Assembly (NCBI GenBank): GCA_021828105.1
Contig: JAKATG010000001.1
Location: 62,001-126,000 of the forward strand
Direction: 5' to 3'
DNA from: Taklimakanibacter sp021828105
GTDB taxonomy: Bacteria > Pseudomonadota > Alphaproteobacteria > Rhizobiales > Aestuariivirgaceae
Length of the DNA: 64,000 nucleotides
Positions within the stretch are counted from its first letter, which is position 1; every line of letters starts with the position of its first letter. A program made the translations under genes and the position numbers. Below, piece after piece: positions 1 to 8,875 of this stretch. The notes under the pieces were generated by a model. The model worked only from the letters and a program-made list of their open reading frames with translations. It searched no databases and was not told the origin of the DNA.

Positions 1-5
1 TGAGA

Positions 6-32
6 GCGGGCGTCCGGCCAGCGGACGCCCGC
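6..32 (-). terminator. Hairpin after ABC transporter operon
   Basis: A perfect 11-bp inverted repeat (GCGGGCGTCCG, 5-nt loop, CGGACGCCCGC) begins 14 bases beyond the stop codon of the binding-protein gene. It probably ends the transporter operon. On the minus strand the stem is followed by TCTCA rather than a clear U-run, so it could instead act as a 3'-end stabilising hairpin. Confidence 0.5.
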
Positions 33-45
33 CCGTCATCCTTCC

Positions 46-960
46 TTATTTCGCAAAGCAGGAGTCTGCCGCCACCGGCGCCTTCCAGCCTTCCGGCCGG
101 TCGACGCCGACACGGTAATTGTCGGCCGGCGGATCGAACCAGGCCTTGTCGCCGAGACCATAGGCGGCCATGGACTTCACATTGGCGCAGCTCGCCCAGA
201 TCTTGCCGATCTCCACATTGATCGCGTCCGCCAAAGCCTTGCGGGTCGTCGGCGTCGCGAAGATCGAATAATATTTCTTCGACATGATCGGATATTTCTC
301 GGGCTCGGGCTGCACCGCCACCTGGTGAATGTTCCATTCCGGATGCTGCTTGATGGCATATTCGACGAGGGCCGGATCGAGGATGCCGATATCGAGGCGG
401 CCGGCGACGATGTCGCGCATCACCGCATCCTGCGTGTCATAGAGCTTCACCTCGCCGATGCCCTCGACCGCCTTGAGCTCGGGGACGAGGGTGAAGCCAG
501 ACACGGTGCCGACGACCCGGCCTTTCATGTCGGCGAAGGTGTTCCAGTTCGTGTCCTTCTTCTGGATCAGCAGCGTGCCGAAATAATAGACGGGATCGGA
601 CAGCAGCATCACTTTCGAGCGCTCTTCCGTCCAGCCGACCGAGCCGATCAGGGCATCGACCTGGCCCTGCTTCGTCGCCTGGATGAGAGCGTTCCATTCC
701 ATCGATTTCATCTCGATCTCGAGGCCGAGATTCTTGGCGATCTCGACGGCGAGGTCGCCGTCGGTGCCGATGAGCTTGCCGTCCTTGGTGCCGGTCATCG
801 GCATGTCGCCCAGCATGCCGATGGTGAGCTTGCCGGGAGCGAGGGTTTCAATGTTGTCGGCGAAGGCGGAGTTTGCGGCCAGCGCGCCGAAAGCGAGGCC
901 GGCGCATAGCAGCGCCATGCGGCGGGACAGAGGCGATGAGGCACTTTTTACTCTCGACAT
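46..960 (-). CDS. Polar amino-acid ABC transporter, periplasmic binding protein
   Basis: This 304-aa protein should capture an amino acid or similar polar solute in the periplasm and hand it to the two permeases encoded just upstream. A signal peptide is visible (Arg-rich start, hydrophobic core, cleavage probably after Ala34 in SAFA-DN). The rest matches the family-3 solute-binding fold, including GTDGDLAVEIAKNLG and a following WNALIQATKQGQVDALIG stretch typical of glutamine/histidine-type binding proteins. The ATG is preceded by a strong AGGAGG. It is the last gene of a three-gene minus-strand operon. The ligand cannot be told from sequence, and no ATP-binding subunit is encoded in view. 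Confidence 0.9.
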   Translation of the reverse strand: MSRVKSASSPLSRRMALLCAGLAFGALAANSAFADNIETLAPGKLTIGMLGDMPMTGTKDGKLIGTDGDLAVEIAKNLGLEIEMKSMEWNALIQATKQGQVDALIGSVGWTEERSKVMLLSDPVYYFGTLLIQKKDTNWNTFADMKGRVVGTVSGFTLVPELKAVEGIGEVKLYDTQDAVMRDIVAGRLDIGILDPALVEYAIKQHPEWNIHQVAVQPEPEKYPIMSKKYYSIFATPTTRKALADAINVEIGKIWASCANVKSMAAYGLGDKAWFDPPADNYRVGVDRPEGWKAPVAADSCFAK

Positions 961-987
961 GGTTTCCTCCTGGGTTGAACGCTCTTT

Positions 988-1647
988 TCAAGCTTTTGCG
1001 GTTTTGTGCTCGGCATAGCGGACCGCCATCGACAGCGGATAGCTCATGACGAAATAGATGAGGGCGACGAGGATATAGATCGGCATCGGCATGAAGCTCG
1101 ATGAGGAGAGGTCCTTCGCCCGCAGCATGAGCTCGGGTGCGGCGATGATCGATGCGATCGATGTGTCCTTGAGAAGGCCGACCAGATAATTGCCGATGGG
1201 CGGCAGGCTCACCCTGAAGGCCTGTGGCGCCGTGACATGGACAAGACCCTGGACCGGCGTCAGGCCCAAGGCCTTGAAGGCTTCCTTCTCGCCGCGGTCG
1301 ACGGCGCCGAGGCCCGCGCGATAGACCTCGGCAAGCTGCACGCCGCCTTGTACGCCGAAAGCGATGATGGCGCAGGCATTGGAGCTCCAGCGCAGATCGG
1401 GAACTAGCGTCGGCAGGCCGAAATAGAGGAGAAACAAGAGGACAAGGACCGGCAGGCCGCGCACGACCTCGATGACGGAGGCGGTGAAATAGCGCAGCGC
1501 AGGATTGTCGGCAACGCGCATGGCGCAAATGGGGATGCCGAGAACGGCCGCGACGAGGAAGGAGAGGAGCGTCAGCCTGAGGGTCTGCAAGGCCGCCGCG
1601 GCCAGTTCCGGCGACCATTGCTCGAGATATGTCCAGTATTCCCCCAT
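988..1647 (-). CDS. Amino-acid ABC transporter permease (HisM/GlnP family)
   Basis: This 219-aa inner-membrane permease has the usual five or so hydrophobic segments and the EAA-type cytoplasmic loop near residues 105-130 (EVYRAGLGAVDRGEKEAFKA-like). That loop docks the ATPase in the polar amino-acid transporter family. It starts 5 nt after the stop of the upstream permease gene, so the two are translationally close and should form the heterodimeric channel. The length is normal for the family. The substrate follows that of the adjacent binding protein and is unknown. Confidence 0.9.
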   Translation of the reverse strand: MGEYWTYLEQWSPELAAAALQTLRLTLLSFLVAAVLGIPICAMRVADNPALRYFTASVIEVVRGLPVLVLLFLLYFGLPTLVPDLRWSSNACAIIAFGVQGGVQLAEVYRAGLGAVDRGEKEAFKALGLTPVQGLVHVTAPQAFRVSLPPIGNYLVGLLKDTSIASIIAAPELMLRAKDLSSSSFMPMPIYILVALIYFVMSYPLSMAVRYAEHKTAKA

Positions 1648-1652
1648 CGCTC

Positions 1653-2333
1653 TCAGGCCCGGACGGTCTTGGCGGAATGAAGATGGCGGTGGAGCCAGTT
1701 GGCGAAGACACCGAGAGGAATGGAGACGCAGAGATAGATGACGGCGACCAGCAAATAGATCTGCATCGACAGATAGGTCTCGGCGATGAGGATCCTGGCG
1801 CGGAACATGATCTCAGGCGCGGCAACGACCGAAGCGAGCGATGTATCCTTGAGGAGCTGGACGCCATAGCTGCAGAAAGGCGGCAGCATCAGCCGGAAGG
1901 CCTGAGGCACCAGGATGTGGGTGAAGATCTGGACCGGCGTCAGGCCGAGCGACAGGCCGGCCTGGCGCTGCCCGTCGGGGATGGCGGTGAGCCCGGCGCG
2001 AAAGATCTCGGCGACATAGGCAGCACCATTGAGGCCGAGCCCCAGGACGGCGGCGAGGAAGCCCGGAACGTCGATGCCATATTGGGAGAGGCCGAAATAG
2101 ATGATGAAGAGCTGGGTCAAAGCAGGGGTGCCCCGGATCAGCTCGATGTACCAGTTGCAGGCGAGCGAGACCGGCCGGAGCTTCGACATCTTGCCGATGG
2201 CGAGCAGGAGGCCGCCCGCCATGGCAATGACGAAGCTGAAAACCGCGACCCCGATGGTGATGCGAAAGCCATCGAGCAGGATCGGAAGGAAGCGGGGCAG
2301 CTCCCGCCCCAGAATTTCCCAGAACCCGCCCAT
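1653..2333 (-). CDS. Amino-acid ABC transporter permease (HisQ/GlnP family)
   Basis: This is the first gene of the transporter operon and encodes the second permease. I place the start at the ATG at 2333 (MGGFWEILGRELPRF...) because AAGGAGGA lies about 10 nt upstream. An in-frame start 63 nt further upstream adds a non-conserved tail and lacks a ribosome site. The protein has about five membrane segments and an EAA loop (EIFRAGLTAIPDGQRQA). It is divergent from the GntR-type regulator at 2510, which is the obvious candidate to control it. Confidence 0.88.
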   Translation of the reverse strand: MGGFWEILGRELPRFLPILLDGFRITIGVAVFSFVIAMAGGLLLAIGKMSKLRPVSLACNWYIELIRGTPALTQLFIIYFGLSQYGIDVPGFLAAVLGLGLNGAAYVAEIFRAGLTAIPDGQRQAGLSLGLTPVQIFTHILVPQAFRLMLPPFCSYGVQLLKDTSLASVVAAPEIMFRARILIAETYLSMQIYLLVAVIYLCVSIPLGVFANWLHRHLHSAKTVRA

Positions 2334-2509
2334 GCCCCCGATTGTCCTCCTTGGCTTTTCTACACATACAAGAATATAATATGAGTAGAGAGTCAAGGCA
2401 TGAACCCGCGAGTCGCCGCTGGCGATGCCGCGAAGGGTGCTATGGGGTTGAATATTTCGAACAACGAACGGTCGAGACGATCCTCAAGTCCCGTTCAGGA
2501 AAGCAATCG

Positions 2510-3316
2510 ATGACAAGACAGGCCGTCCGTCCTTCGCTTTTTGCTCATGCGCTCGAGAAGCTGGGCAGCGATATCGTGCAAGGCAAGTTCGCCGCCACCG
2601 GATCGCTGCCGCGCGAGCATGATCTCTGCGCCTATCTGGGTGTCAGCCGCAGCGTCATGCGCGAAGTGACACGCGTGCTCGCCCAGAAGGGCATGCTTCA
2701 AGCGCTGCCGAAGGTCGGCATCAAGGTGCGCCCCGAGGCCGAGTGGAATCTGATGGATATCGACGTGCTGAACTGGCTGTGGCGGCACGGAAGACGGGCC
2801 CAGTATGTCAAGGACTTCCTCGAGTTCCGGCTGGCTTTCGAGCCGATCGCTTCCTATCAGGCAGCACTCAGGGCGACGCCGGAGCAGCGCAAGGCCATTC
2901 TCGATCTGTGCGACAAGGTCATCGCGGCCAATGAAACCTTGAGCAAGGGCGGCGACATCATGCAGGCCATCGCCTGCGATCTCGATTTCCACAGCGCGAT
3001 TTTCAAGGCCTCCGGCAACCGGCTCCTCACCCATCTCGGCGGGATGATCTCGGAGATCATGGCGCGCCAGGTGATCGAGACCACGGCCGAGCCCGGCTCC
3101 TTCGCCCATGGCCTGCCGCTTCACCAAAGCGTCGCCCGCGCCATCGATGCCGGCGATGCCGTCGCCGCGCATCATTATTCGCAGCTTCTGGTGCGCATGC
3201 CCTACGAAGATTATCTGAGCAAGCACATCCATGACGAGCCGCCGCTCGGCACTTTCGGCGTGAAGGCGCCGGAATTTCCAGTGACGGCCTATGCGCCCGC
3301 CGGAAAGGATGGATGA
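2510..3316 (+). CDS. GntR-family transcriptional regulator, FCD (FadR-like) subfamily
   Basis: This 268-aa DNA-binding regulator has an N-terminal winged helix at about residues 8-77 (LPREHDLCAYLGVSRSVMRE is the recognition region) and an all-helical FCD ligand domain at about 95-235 with acidic/His residues of the kind that bind metal and carboxylate ligands. I chose the ATG at 2510, which follows AGGAAAG. Longer in-frame starts add an unconserved leader. It is divergent from the permease operon and upstream of serC, so it may respond to an amino or sugar acid and control either unit. The ligand is not identifiable. Confidence 0.85.
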   Translation: MTRQAVRPSLFAHALEKLGSDIVQGKFAATGSLPREHDLCAYLGVSRSVMREVTRVLAQKGMLQALPKVGIKVRPEAEWNLMDIDVLNWLWRHGRRAQYVKDFLEFRLAFEPIASYQAALRATPEQRKAILDLCDKVIAANETLSKGGDIMQAIACDLDFHSAIFKASGNRLLTHLGGMISEIMARQVIETTAEPGSFAHGLPLHQSVARAIDAGDAVAAHHYSQLLVRMPYEDYLSKHIHDEPPLGTFGVKAPEFPVTAYAPAGKDG

Positions 3317-3425
3317 GCAGGCGACGCAGAATAGGCTGTTGACGAAATCCCCCGTCTCGGGCATGAGCGTCGCCGGGACACCTCTCCCCACCGAGAGGCG
3401 GCCCATCTGAAAGGATGGAGCAGAC

Positions 3426-4553
3426 ATGACGACCTCAGACAAACCGGCCGTGCGGCCGGCCAATCCGCACTTCTCTTCCGGCCCGTGCGCCAAGATCCCG
3501 GGCTGGTCACCTGATCTCCTCTCCCAAGCGCTCACCGGACGTTCGCATCGCTCGAGCGAAGGCAAGGCGCGCCTCAAACAGGCGATCACGCTGACACGCG
3601 CGATCCTGGAAGTGCCCGACAGCCATCTGATCGGCATCGTGCCGGCGTCCGACACGGGCGCCGTGGAGATGGCGCTGTGGTCGCTGCTCGGCGCCCGTCC
3701 CGTCGATCTCCTCGCCTGGGAAAGTTTTGGCGAAGGCTGGGTCAGCGACGTCGTCAAGCAGTTGAAGCTCAAGGATGCACGCATCCTGAAAGCGCCCTAT
3801 GGCGAGCTTCCCGATCTCACAAACGTCGATTTCAGCCACGACGTCGTCTTCACCTGGAACGGCACCACCTCGGGCGTGCGCGTGCCCGATGCCCAATGGA
3901 TCGCGGCCGACCGCCAGGGCCTCACCATTTGCGATGCAACGTCTGCCGCTTTCGCGCAGGCCCTCGATCTCACCAAGCTCGATGTCACGACCTTCTCCTG
4001 GCAGAAGGTCTTGGGCGGGGAGGGGGCGCATGGCGTCATCATCCTCTCGCCGCGGGCCGTGGAACGGCTCGAGTCCCATGTGCCCGCCTGGCCGTTGCCG
4101 AAGATCTTCCGCATGACGCAAGGCGGCAAGCTCAATCAAGGCATTTTCACCGGCGAGACCATCAACACGCCCTCGATGCTCGCCGTCGAGGACTATCTGG
4201 TGGCGCTCAACTGGGCGCAGGGCATCGGCGGCCTCAAGATGTTGCGCCAACGCGCCGATGCCAATGCCCAGGTGATCGACAAATGGGTCGCCGAACGGCC
4301 CTTCGCGCATCATCTGGCGAAGGAGAAGAAGACACGCTCCAACACCTCGGTGTGCCTCACCCTCGATGGCGGCGATCAGGTGCCGAAGACGATGGTGAAG
4401 CTGCTCGAAGCCGAGCGCGCCGCCTTCGACATCGGCGCCTATCGCGACGCGCCGCCGGGGCTTCGCATCTGGTGCGGCGCCACCGTCGAAACCTCGGATG
4501 TCGAGGCGCTGATGCCGTGGCTCGACTGGGCCTATGGCCAGGCCACGCGTTGA
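3426..4553 (+). CDS. serC: Phosphoserine aminotransferase
   Basis: This PLP enzyme converts 3-phosphohydroxypyruvate and glutamate to 3-phosphoserine, the second step of serine synthesis. The 375-aa protein begins with the NPHFSSGPCAKIPGW segment of the Methanosarcina-type SerC subfamily found in alphaproteobacteria. The Schiff-base lysine is Lys194 in SWQKVLGGEG. It lies directly upstream of serA, the preceding pathway enzyme, separated by about 210 bp holding two repeat hairpins. The two may therefore be transcribed together or separately. The start is the ATG following an A-rich GAAAGGATGGAG stretch. Confidence 0.93.
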   Translation: MTTSDKPAVRPANPHFSSGPCAKIPGWSPDLLSQALTGRSHRSSEGKARLKQAITLTRAILEVPDSHLIGIVPASDTGAVEMALWSLLGARPVDLLAWESFGEGWVSDVVKQLKLKDARILKAPYGELPDLTNVDFSHDVVFTWNGTTSGVRVPDAQWIAADRQGLTICDATSAAFAQALDLTKLDVTTFSWQKVLGGEGAHGVIILSPRAVERLESHVPAWPLPKIFRMTQGGKLNQGIFTGETINTPSMLAVEDYLVALNWAQGIGGLKMLRQRADANAQVIDKWVAERPFAHHLAKEKKTRSNTSVCLTLDGGDQVPKTMVKLLEAERAAFDIGAYRDAPPGLRIWCGATVETSDVEALMPWLDWAYGQATR

Positions 4554-4590
4554 ACCCGATCGTGAGGAGTTTTGGCCGACTCATATCCCT

Positions 4591-4694
4591 CACCCTGAGG
4601 TGCCCGCCGAAGGCGGGCCTCGAAGGGTGGCCAGCGGCAAGACCTTTGTACCTGGATCATGCTTCGAGGCTCGCTTCGCTCGCACCTCAGCATG
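4591..4694. repeat. Two dispersed-repeat hairpins between serC and serA
   Basis: Two imperfect palindromes, 4591-4630 and 4658-4694, each read as CCTGAGG..CCTCGAAGG-type arms around a GC-rich stem (GCCCGCC-GAA-GGCGGGC and GCGAGCGAAGCGAGC respectively). The second runs in the opposite orientation to the first. Such CTCA(T)CCTGAGGTGC elements are familiar intergenic repeats of Hyphomicrobiales genomes. They could stabilise or end the serC mRNA. Confidence 0.7.
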
Positions 4695-4764
4695 AGGGTG
4701 GTTTTGTTGGCGCTGCCTTCTTACGTCGTCACACTCTAGCTGAATAAAATTTCCGGAGTTCATC

Positions 4765-6351
4765 ATGAAACCCCGTGTACTCGTTTCCGATAAATTGTCC
4801 GAAGCCTCTGTCCAGATCTTCCGCGACCGCGGCATCGATGTCGACTATCAGCCCGATCTCGGCAAGGACAAGGATGCGCTCTTGACGGCCATCCCGGCCT
4901 ATGACGGTCTCGCCATCCGCTCGGCGACGAAGGTGTCGCCGAAGCTGATCGCCGCGGCGGGCAAGCTCAAAGTGATCGGCCGCGCCGGCATCGGCGTCGA
5001 CAATGTCGATATTCCCGCGGCGACCCAGCGCGGCATCATCGTGATGAACACGCCTTTCGGCAACGCCATCACCACCGCCGAGCACGCGATCTCGCTGATG
5101 ATGGCGCTCGCCCGCCAGATCCCCGAAGCCAACACCTCGACCCATGCCGGCAAATGGGAGAAGAACCGCTTCATGGGCGTCGAGCTCTTCAACAAGACGC
5201 TGGGCGTCATCGGCTGCGGCAATATCGGCGCCATCGTCGCCGACCGCGCACTGGGTCTCAAGATGAAGGTGATCGCCTTCGATCCCTTCCTGTCGCCGGA
5301 ACGGGCGATCGCCATCGGGGTCGAGAAGGTCGAGCTCGAGGACGTCCTCAAGCGCTCGGATTTCATCACCTTGCACACGCCCCTGACCGAGAAGACGCGC
5401 GGCCTCATCGACAGGGCGGCGATCGGCAAGATGAAGAAGGGGGTGCGGATCATCAATTGCGCGCGGGGCGGACTCGTCGTCGAGGATGCGCTCTATGAGG
5501 CGCTCAAATCCGGCCATGTCGCAGGTGCTGCCCTCGATGTGTTCGAGACCGAGCCCGCACAAGAGCATAAGCTCTTCGGGCTCGAGAATGTCGTGGCGAC
5601 ACCGCATCTCGGCGCAGCGACGGCGGAAGCGCAGGAGAATGTCGCGATCCAGATCGCCGAGCAGATGGCGGATTACCTGATCACCGGGGCGGTCTCCAAC
5701 GCCCTCAACATGCCCTCGATCTCGGCCGACGAGGCGCCGCGGCTCAGGCCCTTCATCGCGGTCGCCGAACGGCTCGGCTCCTTTGCCGGCCAGCTCACCG
5801 ACGAGCCGATCACCGGCATCGTCATCGAATATGCGGGCGAGGTCGGCGACATGAATACGCGCGCCCTCACCTCCGCCGCTCTCGCGGGCGTGCTCAAGCC
5901 GATGCTGGGCGACGTCAACATGGTGTCGGCGCCGGTGGTGGCGAAGGAGCGCGGCATCAAGGTCGACGAGGTGCGCCAGACGCAGCGCGGGGCCTATGAG
6001 ACCTATATCCGCCTCACCATCAGGACGGAGAAGATGGAGCGCTCGGTCGCGGGAACGGTGTTTTCCGACGGCAAGCCGCGCATCATCCAGATCAAGGGCA
6101 TCGAGCTCGAATCGGAATTCGGCCCGCATATGCTCTATGTGACCAACATGGACAAGCCGGGCTTCATCGGAGCGCTCGGCATGCTGCTCGGCAATGCCGG
6201 GGTCAATATCGCGACCTTCCATCTGGGCCGCATGGCGCAGGGCCAGGACGCCATCTGCCTGGTCCAGATCGACGAGCCGGTGCCCGATGCGGTGCTTCAG
6301 GCGGTGGAGAAGCTGCCGCAGGTCAAGCAGGCGAAAAGGCTGGCGTTTTAG
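4765..6351 (+). CDS. serA: D-3-phosphoglycerate dehydrogenase
   Basis: This enzyme catalyses the first step of serine synthesis, NAD-dependent oxidation of 3-phosphoglycerate. The 528-aa length is that of the long SerA type. The NAD-binding motif GCGNIG is at residues 150-155. The catalytic set fits Arg235 (in ARGG), Glu264 and His281. An intervening domain is followed by a C-terminal ACT domain from about residue 455 (MLYVTNMDKPGFIGALG) that could bind serine for feedback control. CCGGAG lies 8 nt before the ATG. A hairpin follows the stop. Confidence 0.95.
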   Translation: MKPRVLVSDKLSEASVQIFRDRGIDVDYQPDLGKDKDALLTAIPAYDGLAIRSATKVSPKLIAAAGKLKVIGRAGIGVDNVDIPAATQRGIIVMNTPFGNAITTAEHAISLMMALARQIPEANTSTHAGKWEKNRFMGVELFNKTLGVIGCGNIGAIVADRALGLKMKVIAFDPFLSPERAIAIGVEKVELEDVLKRSDFITLHTPLTEKTRGLIDRAAIGKMKKGVRIINCARGGLVVEDALYEALKSGHVAGAALDVFETEPAQEHKLFGLENVVATPHLGAATAEAQENVAIQIAEQMADYLITGAVSNALNMPSISADEAPRLRPFIAVAERLGSFAGQLTDEPITGIVIEYAGEVGDMNTRALTSAALAGVLKPMLGDVNMVSAPVVAKERGIKVDEVRQTQRGAYETYIRLTIRTEKMERSVAGTVFSDGKPRIIQIKGIELESEFGPHMLYVTNMDKPGFIGALGMLLGNAGVNIATFHLGRMAQGQDAICLVQIDEPVPDAVLQAVEKLPQVKQAKRLAF

Positions 6352-6388
6352 TCTTTCTTGTCCTTCGCGGAGGGCACGGTCAATCTAT

Positions 6389-6414
6389 CGATGAGCGGAT
6401 GTTTCCGCTCATCG
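6389..6414 (+). terminator. Probable intrinsic terminator of serA
   Basis: A perfect 11-bp stem (CGATGAGCGGA, loop TGTT, TCCGCTCATCG) lies 38 bases after the serA stop and is followed by CGTTTCCTCTT, a weak U-tract. The next gene lies on the opposite strand, as expected for a transcript end. Confidence 0.55.
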
Positions 6415-6458
6415 CGTTTCCTCTTGGGACAGAAGAGTCGTGGTCTTGCGCTCTTTTG

Positions 6459-6752
6459 CTATGGAGTTGAGATCGTGTAGTTTTGCAGATCTGGGTGATC
6501 GCACGTCAACATCCTGGGCGGTTTATTATTGTCTGTCCAGCTAAGGCACCAGTTGCCCCGAGTGCGTATTCGGACCTCATGTCCGGAGATCAAGGCATTT
6601 TTGAGCGCCTCGTTGAGGGTCGTGATATTTCTTTCCAAGCACGCCATGCGCTCGTCCGGCTTCATTTCTCCACATTTTTCCAGCTCTGCCCCGATAGCGG
6701 TGGCAGTGGTGAACAGGAGTCCACTCGTCGCGAAAATGAACAGCATTTTCAT
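6459..6752 (-). CDS. Small secreted protein of unknown function
   Basis: This 97-aa ORF begins with a good signal peptide (MKMLFIFATSGLLFTTATAIGA) and ends in a mature part with four cysteines (CGE, CLER, WCLSW, TCDH) that could form disulfides in the periplasm. A middle helix (ERNITTLNEALKNAL) looks coiled-coil-like. AAGGGA precedes the ATG. I do not recognise the family. It stands alone on the minus strand, convergent with serA. Confidence 0.6.
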   Translation of the reverse strand: MKMLFIFATSGLLFTTATAIGAELEKCGEMKPDERMACLERNITTLNEALKNALISGHEVRIRTRGNWCLSWTDNNKPPRMLTCDHPDLQNYTISTP

Positions 6753-7065
6753 GGAAGATTCCCTTTCGTGGTTTCAATGCAACACTGACGGCTTTGATCT
6801 GCCAAGCCACTCCAGGCTACATGATGATTTTACGCTAGGCCATTCGAACCCGGGCGAAACCCCCATTTAGGGGGTATTTCCTGGACTTTTCGCGATAGCC
6901 AATGGAAGGTTCATCTACGCAACAAGCTAGGCTGAACATGCCGAGCGAGAAAAGCTCCGAGCGGCAACGGGCGAACGGGGATGCGAGCTTGGATCTGGAT
7001 CTCGATGCTGTCCTGAGGCGCCAGTTGCCCCTCATCACTGCAGAGTATTTCGCTTGGCCTTGGCT

Positions 7066-7480
7066 TTAGTCGGCGGCGGCTCGAGGGCGTAGCTTTGCGC
7101 GGCTTTCGCTGAAGCCGGATGGATGAGCTCCGCAGAGCTCGTGCCCGGCAAGGAGGGCCACGTCATAGAGCTTATCGAGGCCGCTGGTGAATTCGATCGA
7201 GTGGGCGACCTTGCCCGATTTGAGGTCATAGAGCAGGATCCCGGCGCTCGGCGCCACGCCCTTGGCGGCAGGCGCTCCGCCAGCGGCAGGCCATCGATCG
7301 AGGCCGGACGCGGGTTCGACACGCCGATTGCCGCGACGAAGCCCGTGTGATGAGAGACCTGTGGCAGGAGGAAGGGCCGCGGTGATCCGTCCTTGCCCGG
7401 GCGTTGACCAGGGCAAAGCGCCAGATCTGGTGCAAGGTGGCGAAGGAAAGGCCGCGACCGTCGCAAGCGAGGCCATCCCC
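7066..7480 (-). pseudogene. Frameshifted remnant of a TIGR03032-like protein C-terminus
   Basis: Three minus-strand frames each carry a piece of what looks like the C-terminal end of a TIGR03032-family protein: FATLHQIWRF near 7415-7445, then FVAAIGVSNPRPASIDGLPL near 7290-7345, then GILLYDLKSGKVAHSIEFT near 7150-7245. They follow in the correct order but need at least two frame changes to join, and no start or N-terminal domain is present. The family assignment rests on memory of its motifs and is moderate. Confidence 0.45.
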
Positions 7481-7752
7481 CGGCCCGGAATAATTTATCC
7501 GGTTTATAAGAGTGGGCCTGCTCAAAATAGCGGCAAATCTGTCACATTTCAGCAACTTAAAAGAACGAATGACTATTTACTAAGCGTAAGATAGCATGGT
7601 TCTCGACCTCGAGGGAGCGGCGCCGTGAGGGAACAATCACACGCATTATTGCGGGAATCACTCTGTGATGCAGTCACTGCACCCCAGAGTTGGGTCGCTG
7701 TTTGTGACGGGGTGGCTGACGCGGCCGGTCCGAAAGTGAATGAGCGCATCGG

Positions 7753-8859
7753 ATGAGGATCAAGGAGAGCCAATTCGACCGCGCTGCCGAGCTTTTCTTC
7801 CAAGCGGCCGCGCTACCCGAGCAATGGCCGGGTGCGCTCGAGTTCCTTGGAAACAGCCTTGGTGCGGTGGGTGTTGAAATGCTCCCGGTGCACACCGGTT
7901 CCCTGGTCTGCTCCCCTGCAATGGACGAAGTAGTGCAGGATTTTGTCGCCAGTCGTTGGTTTCCAGATAATCCCTTTATGCGGCGTGGTCTCGAGCTCAC
8001 GCGAGCCGGACGGCAAGGCTTGATTTCTTCCGCTGAGATGCTGACGCCTGAGGAGATGGTGCGTGATCCGTTTGTCAACGAGTGGCGAAGGAAGTTCCGC
8101 CTTGGACCTCAAGCCGGCATGGTGCTCGTCAACCAGCCGCCGGACCTTATCATGCCGATCGTGTTTGAACAGCGTCTGAGCGACGAGCCTTATGAGCGAG
8201 CTGAGCTCACCAAGATGAACGGACTCCTCGCCCTGCTAAAACCGGCAGTTAACCTCGCTTTGAAAGTCGGGTTCTCAGCGTCGCGAAGAATGGCCGACAG
8301 TGTCGGTCAGCCAGGTCGGGAAATCATTCTGTTCAGCAGATCGGGGCGCGTCCTTCATGCGCCGGCTGCGCTGGAGGAGCGCTTCGGCGATGCCCTATAT
8401 CTGCGTGCTGGAACCCTCGGCGCGTGGAATCACGACGCCAATGAACGCCTATCGTCGGCAGTCAAGCGCGCCACAGGCACCGCTCCACCAGGAGAGCGCG
8501 TCGCTCGATCTTTCGCCCTGCCGCGCAAGCATGGCGGCCGGCCGCTCATCGGTCAGGTTGTCCCTCTTACGGGCGCCGCGCACGATGTGTTCATGCTCGC
8601 CCGAGCCGTCCTCATCATCACCGATCCGCTGGCCAACCAGGACAGGACCTCGACACCAGTTCGTGAATTATACGGCCTCACGCCAGCCGAAGCGCGACTG
8701 GCATCGAGGGTTGGCGCGGGCGAGCAACTGGCGGACATCGCGGCTGCCGAGAACATCACGATCGAAACGGCGCGATCGCGGCTGAAGCTCGTCCTTGCCA
8801 AGACCGGTACTCATCGTCAGACGGAGCTAGCGCTTCTTATCTCCTCGTTCGGGCGCTGA
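7753..8859 (+). CDS. LuxR-type transcriptional regulator (copy 1 of tandem pair)
   Basis: This 368-aa protein ends in a LuxR/NarL helix-turn-helix (about residues 306-365), with the LTPAEARLA...IAAAENITIETARSRLK pattern. The remainder has no obvious receiver or autoinducer domain and may be a divergent PAS-like sensor. It begins MRIKESQFDRAAELFFQAAA and is followed after only 16 nt by a close paralogue of nearly identical layout, so the pair arose by tandem duplication and is probably one operon. No signal or target is evident. There is no strong Shine-Dalgarno, and the start was chosen because the paralogue starts at the equivalent codon. Confidence 0.8.
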   Translation: MRIKESQFDRAAELFFQAAALPEQWPGALEFLGNSLGAVGVEMLPVHTGSLVCSPAMDEVVQDFVASRWFPDNPFMRRGLELTRAGRQGLISSAEMLTPEEMVRDPFVNEWRRKFRLGPQAGMVLVNQPPDLIMPIVFEQRLSDEPYERAELTKMNGLLALLKPAVNLALKVGFSASRRMADSVGQPGREIILFSRSGRVLHAPAALEERFGDALYLRAGTLGAWNHDANERLSSAVKRATGTAPPGERVARSFALPRKHGGRPLIGQVVPLTGAAHDVFMLARAVLIITDPLANQDRTSTPVRELYGLTPAEARLASRVGAGEQLADIAAAENITIETARSRLKLVLAKTGTHRQTELALLISSFGR

Positions 8860-8875
8860 GGGGAAGGCGTGTCGG

